From contig NZ_PYFT01000001.1 in NCBI RefSeq assembly GCF_003023845.1, positions 4,960,001 through 5,024,000 of the forward strand: a stretch of 64,000 nucleotides of DNA. Direction: 5' to 3'. Positions 61,185 through 64,000 of this stretch are shown in pieces (the stretch's first letter is position 1; every line of letters begins with the position of its first letter). This stretch comes from Adhaeribacter arboris. Lineage in GTDB: Bacteria; Bacteroidota; Bacteroidia; Cytophagales; Hymenobacteraceae. Made by a program: the position numbers and the translations under genes. Under the pieces are notes generated by a model. The model worked only from the letters and a program-made list of their open reading frames with translations. It searched no databases and had not been told where the DNA came from.

Positions 61185-64000
61185 TTAAAACAAAACCGAA
61201 ACCTGCATGCGGCCCGAGTGAAAAGCGCGTAAACTGCTGGGCTTACGGCCATCGTAATTAAATGACAAGTTTAGGCCGTTACTGAGGCGTTGTTGCAGGT
61301 TCAGATTCCAAGTAAAATTATTGCCGGGCCGCAGCGCATTTAACATTTCGTAACCCACCGGGCTATTTACTTCACCTTTAAAAAATACGTGCGTGTAGTG
61401 CAACTGCCCCGAGAAAGTACGTTTATTTACCTGGCTTAAGCGGCTTTCTACTCCTAAATCGTTAAAAACAGCTTTCTCCGAATCTTCTACCCGGTAAATA
61501 TTTTTTTTGGCGGCGTATTGATAGGTGCTGGTAAATCTAAGTTTATTATTGGGCTGAAAAGCAAACTCCGGTAGGGCTTCGTAGGATTGAATCTGGTAAT
61601 TACGGGTATTTAAATAATTAGAATTATTGCCGCGCTCGGTACGATTTATTTGCAACTTAGAAGTAAAATATTCATTTAAGTTATACCGGCCGCTGATGGA
61701 ATGAACGAGCAAGTTTCGGGTGTCGGTACCATTCGTTAGTAATATTTTTTGCTGATTTTGCTGCAAAGTAAATTCCAGGCCAAATTTTGAATTACTGCGG
61801 TTATAAAAAATAGTATTCCGGAAGGAATTAAGCATGGAAAGCAGCAAGCTATCTTCGATATTCTGGCTGAACGGATTAAAACGGGTAATCAAATTTGGAT
61901 CGGTTGTTTTCCGGTCCATGGTTAAAGTAGTTAAGGCAGTAAGACGAGAAGCAAATTTTTGGATGGCCGAAGGTGCTTCTTGCCAAGCTCGCGGCAAACT
62001 CGAATTTAAGCGGTAGTTCAACCGGTTGGTATAAGCAATAATATATTGATCGGTCGGTAAAAAAACTTTTATGTACGTGCGGTACTGGGCATCCGGCGTT
62101 TGGGCTTCGTAGTAATCGTTTAAATCGCGCGGATTGCCGCCGGGCATTAAATAATGAGTACCCTGCCCAGGTACCGTTTGGATAAACTCATATTCGCGTT
62201 TTACTTCCCGACCAGTTGCTACGGTATAGCTTAACTCCGAACGCAGGTGCCGCTGCAATAAATCGCCATTCCAATTAATACTGGATAAAACAGTGGCTTT
62301 ATTTAAACTATCTACGCTGTTTACTTCTCGGTAAGTAAGCTGGGCTTGAATGTCCTGGGTGCCTCCTACCCGGGTTTGCAGATAACCATTGTAGGTTTGA
62401 GCGGTTTCGGGCTGGCTTAACTCGCCTTGCCGAGGCCGGCGATCCTGCCGGTAACCATAACTTAAACCGTAGCGGGTGGTGGCACTATCTTTACTGCGTA
62501 CAAAAAATAGGTGCTCATCAAAGTAAATAGCCGAACTAGCCAGCGAATCCGGATTTAAAACGGAATCTTCCCGGTTTTTATCAAAACGATAGGTATAACC
62601 CGGTACAATTTTTTTGGTGGGATAAGTTATTTCCGCTAAGCCACGTACCCAGGCCGATTTAATTTTATTTAACCGGGTACTACTCAGAGTAAAAAGATTG
62701 CCTTTTAAGGATAAGCCTTTAAACGTTTGCACCACATCTACATAATGCTGTACCCCATCTACTTCGTGGGGGCGGTAACGGCGGCTGATACGGTAATTAA
62801 TAGCGTGGGTATTATCTTTTACTACTCCCACCGAAAAGTTTACAATATTATCGCTCTGGCGGGATTCGGCCGTAACTCCGTTGCTCCAGTCGCGGTCAAA
62901 TTCAATGTCGCGGTAACGATCAATGGGAACAAAGTTGCGGTCGGTAAATTCGTAATTAAACGTACTTTGTAATTTATATTTCCCTAAAATGGGCAAGGAT
63001 TTTTCCCGAACCGTGTAGCCAACCTTAATAGCTTTACCATTATCATCCTGAGAGCCTTTTTCCGAAAAGCGATTTACGTCGTATTTTGAGGCGGCTGCTT
63101 CTAAGTAAATACTGGTTTCTTTATTTGCCTGGTAGGCTGCCCCCACTGTAGCCATTTGCTTTCGGATAGGGGTAGGTAAAATTCGTACCGGTAAATACCT
63201 ACCTTGGGGTCGCCCGTCCACGGGAGCTACCCATTTAAAGGACCGGCCGTTTACCGAAGTAGTTATGGGTACGTAATCGCCCTTTCCCTGACCCACATCG
63301 GTAAAGCGCAGCGAATAATAAGCTGATAAAGTAGAATCTTCGGTGTACACGTAAATCTGCTTGGCCAGGCCATTCACCAGGGCCGTAGAGTCTTTGTATA
63401 AGACTTGCTGCGGATCGTAAGGAATTATTTCTACGCCCGGAGTATACGCCAATTGCAAGCTATCGCCTATCTCGCGCAATAATTGTTTGTCGCTCGGCTT
63501 TAAATCCAGGTTCAGTAAATTATTGGGGTTGTCCGATTCGTTGTAAATATTGGCGTGGATACTTACTTTTTTAAATTCCTGGTAATGACTGGCTTGGTAA
63601 ATGGCGCGGTTGTAGTTCCGGTCGGAGTATTCAAAATCAACGCGGATGCGGGAAGTGCGAATAATAACGTTACGGGTGGTAAACGTGATTTCGGCCTGGT
63701 TATAATCGATCACGTAATCGTAGTTGAAGCCCCGGGTAAGGAGTTTCCCATCCAAGTAAACTCTTTCCGAATTTGCCAGCACAATAATGTATTTTTCCGA
63801 TGCCGGTCCCGTTAACCGGTAAGGACCTTGCACATTTTCGATGGGCCTGATTTGAATAGAAGAAAATTTACCTTTTGCCACCGAGGCTACCGCCGAAGTA
63901 CTGGCTTTTTGGTTTGGTTTAGGAGAATAATTTACTTCAAAAGCCGCGCCCTGTACGTTTTTATAATACCGTAAAAAGTAATCGGGTTTGTTGCGCAATA
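61185..64000 (-). CDS. very large outer-membrane protein, C-terminal part (5' end beyond window)
   Basis: At least 938 residues are present, with the N-terminus outside. The visible N-terminal part has PYRLTGPASEKYIIVLANSERVYL, GFNYDYVIDYNQAEITFT and DRNYNRAIYQ, a pattern found in large Bacteroidota surface proteins. The remainder is a long series of amphipathic strands ending in aromatic residues (for example SGRMQVSVLF at the C-terminus), as in a large outer-membrane barrel. I do not recognise a named family and do not see SprA features. It is likely a 16-or-more-strand barrel with periplasmic domains. Confidence 0.7.
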   Translation of the reverse strand, partial: LRNKPDYFLRYYKNVQGAAFEVNYSPKPNQKASTSAVASVAKGKFSSIQIRPIENVQGPYRLTGPASEKYIIVLANSERVYLDGKLLTRGFNYDYVIDYNQAEITFTTRNVIIRTSRIRVDFEYSDRNYNRAIYQASHYQEFKKVSIHANIYNESDNPNNLLNLDLKPSDKQLLREIGDSLQLAYTPGVEIIPYDPQQVLYKDSTALVNGLAKQIYVYTEDSTLSAYYSLRFTDVGQGKGDYVPITTSVNGRSFKWVAPVDGRPQGRYLPVRILPTPIRKQMATVGAAYQANKETSIYLEAAASKYDVNRFSEKGSQDDNGKAIKVGYTVREKSLPILGKYKLQSTFNYEFTDRNFVPIDRYRDIEFDRDWSNGVTAESRQSDNIVNFSVGVVKDNTHAINYRISRRYRPHEVDGVQHYVDVVQTFKGLSLKGNLFTLSSTRLNKIKSAWVRGLAEITYPTKKIVPGYTYRFDKNREDSVLNPDSLASSAIYFDEHLFFVRSKDSATTRYGLSYGYRQDRRPRQGELSQPETAQTYNGYLQTRVGGTQDIQAQLTYREVNSVDSLNKATVLSSINWNGDLLQRHLRSELSYTVATGREVKREYEFIQTVPGQGTHYLMPGGNPRDLNDYYEAQTPDAQYRTYIKVFLPTDQYIIAYTNRLNYRLNSSLPRAWQEAPSAIQKFASRLTALTTLTMDRKTTDPNLITRFNPFSQNIEDSLLLSMLNSFRNTIFYNRSNSKFGLEFTLQQNQQKILLTNGTDTRNLLVHSISGRYNLNEYFTSKLQINRTERGNNSNYLNTRNYQIQSYEALPEFAFQPNNKLRFTSTYQYAAKKNIYRVEDSEKAVFNDLGVESRLSQVNKRTFSGQLHYTHVFFKGEVNSPVGYEMLNALRPGNNFTWNLNLQQRLSNGLNLSFNYDGRKPSSLRAFHSGRMQVSVLF

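Noticed and set aside
61185-64000. Assignment of the large barrel gene to SprA
   Set aside because: SprA is far larger and has characteristic motifs I do not see; the C-terminus does not match.

Overview
The window looks like chromosomal DNA of a Bacteroidota bacterium, most likely a Cytophagales/Hymenobacteraceae-type organism such as Adhaeribacter or a relative. The evidence is two large tandem-repeat proteins with C-terminal type IX secretion (T9SS) sorting domains, promoter boxes of the Bacteroidota form TTG-N19-TAnnTTTG, a DUF2157/GDYXXLXY pair, an OmpA protein with thrombospondin type 3 repeats, lipoproteins, an HMA-AraC regulator of Bacteroidota type, and moderately AT-rich intergenic DNA. 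The genus is inference from gene content; no rRNA is present.

Layout. 1-8.5 kb: the end of a B12-binding radical SAM gene, a broken TPR gene remnant, a metal-efflux block (DUF2798-like protein, HMA-AraC regulator, CDF exporter), a ScyD/ScyE-type lipoprotein, cobA, and a Tat-exported Gfo/Idh/MocA oxidoreductase. 8.7-12.7 kb: a GT2 glycosyltransferase, then a compact set (small protein, DppC-type permease, SpoIIE-type phosphatase) with overlapping ends. 12.7-15.9 kb: an accessory island of three same-strand genes (CrtO-like, Rpn-type nuclease, unknown), each followed by a homologous repeat of about 120 bp that ends in an integron attC-like site. 15.9-24 kb: a divergent exopolysaccharide cluster (O-antigen ligase, Wzz, methyltransferase / flippase, GT4, polysaccharide deacetylase, GT2). 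24-30 kb: TatD, type I asparaginase, a frameshifted GloVer-repeat T9SS protein, and tRNA-Ser(GGA). 30-40 kb: an LMF1-family membrane protein, GDYXXLXY/DUF2157, an SNase-like lipoprotein, a 1017-residue T9SS repeat protein and DUF427. 40-50 kb: OmpA, aminopeptidase P, GT4, M16 peptidase, O-methyltransferase, a coiled-coil membrane protein and cytochrome c. 50-64 kb: beta-CASP metallo-hydrolase, DUF481 barrel, M1 peptidase, PpnP, SDR, S1/P1 nuclease, a CZB-like protein with a PAS protein, an outer-membrane barrel, a Rof-like protein, an SGNH lipoprotein, and the C-terminal part of a very large outer-membrane protein.

Most genes are ordinary housekeeping or envelope functions. The unusual material lies between genes: (i) the attC-like cassette array at about 12.9-15.7 kb; (ii) two homologous GC-rich, foldable noncoding elements at 4.36-4.57 kb and 48.0-48.2 kb that share seven blocks in the same order; (iii) another inverted-repeat element at 39.9-40.2 kb; (iv) several loci of 7-nt tandem repeats resembling cyanobacterial STRR sequences. 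Broken genes include a TPR protein with an in-frame stop just before its conserved C-terminus and a T9SS protein with a one-base deletion in a homopolymer. All identifications come from reading the sequence; no searches were run.
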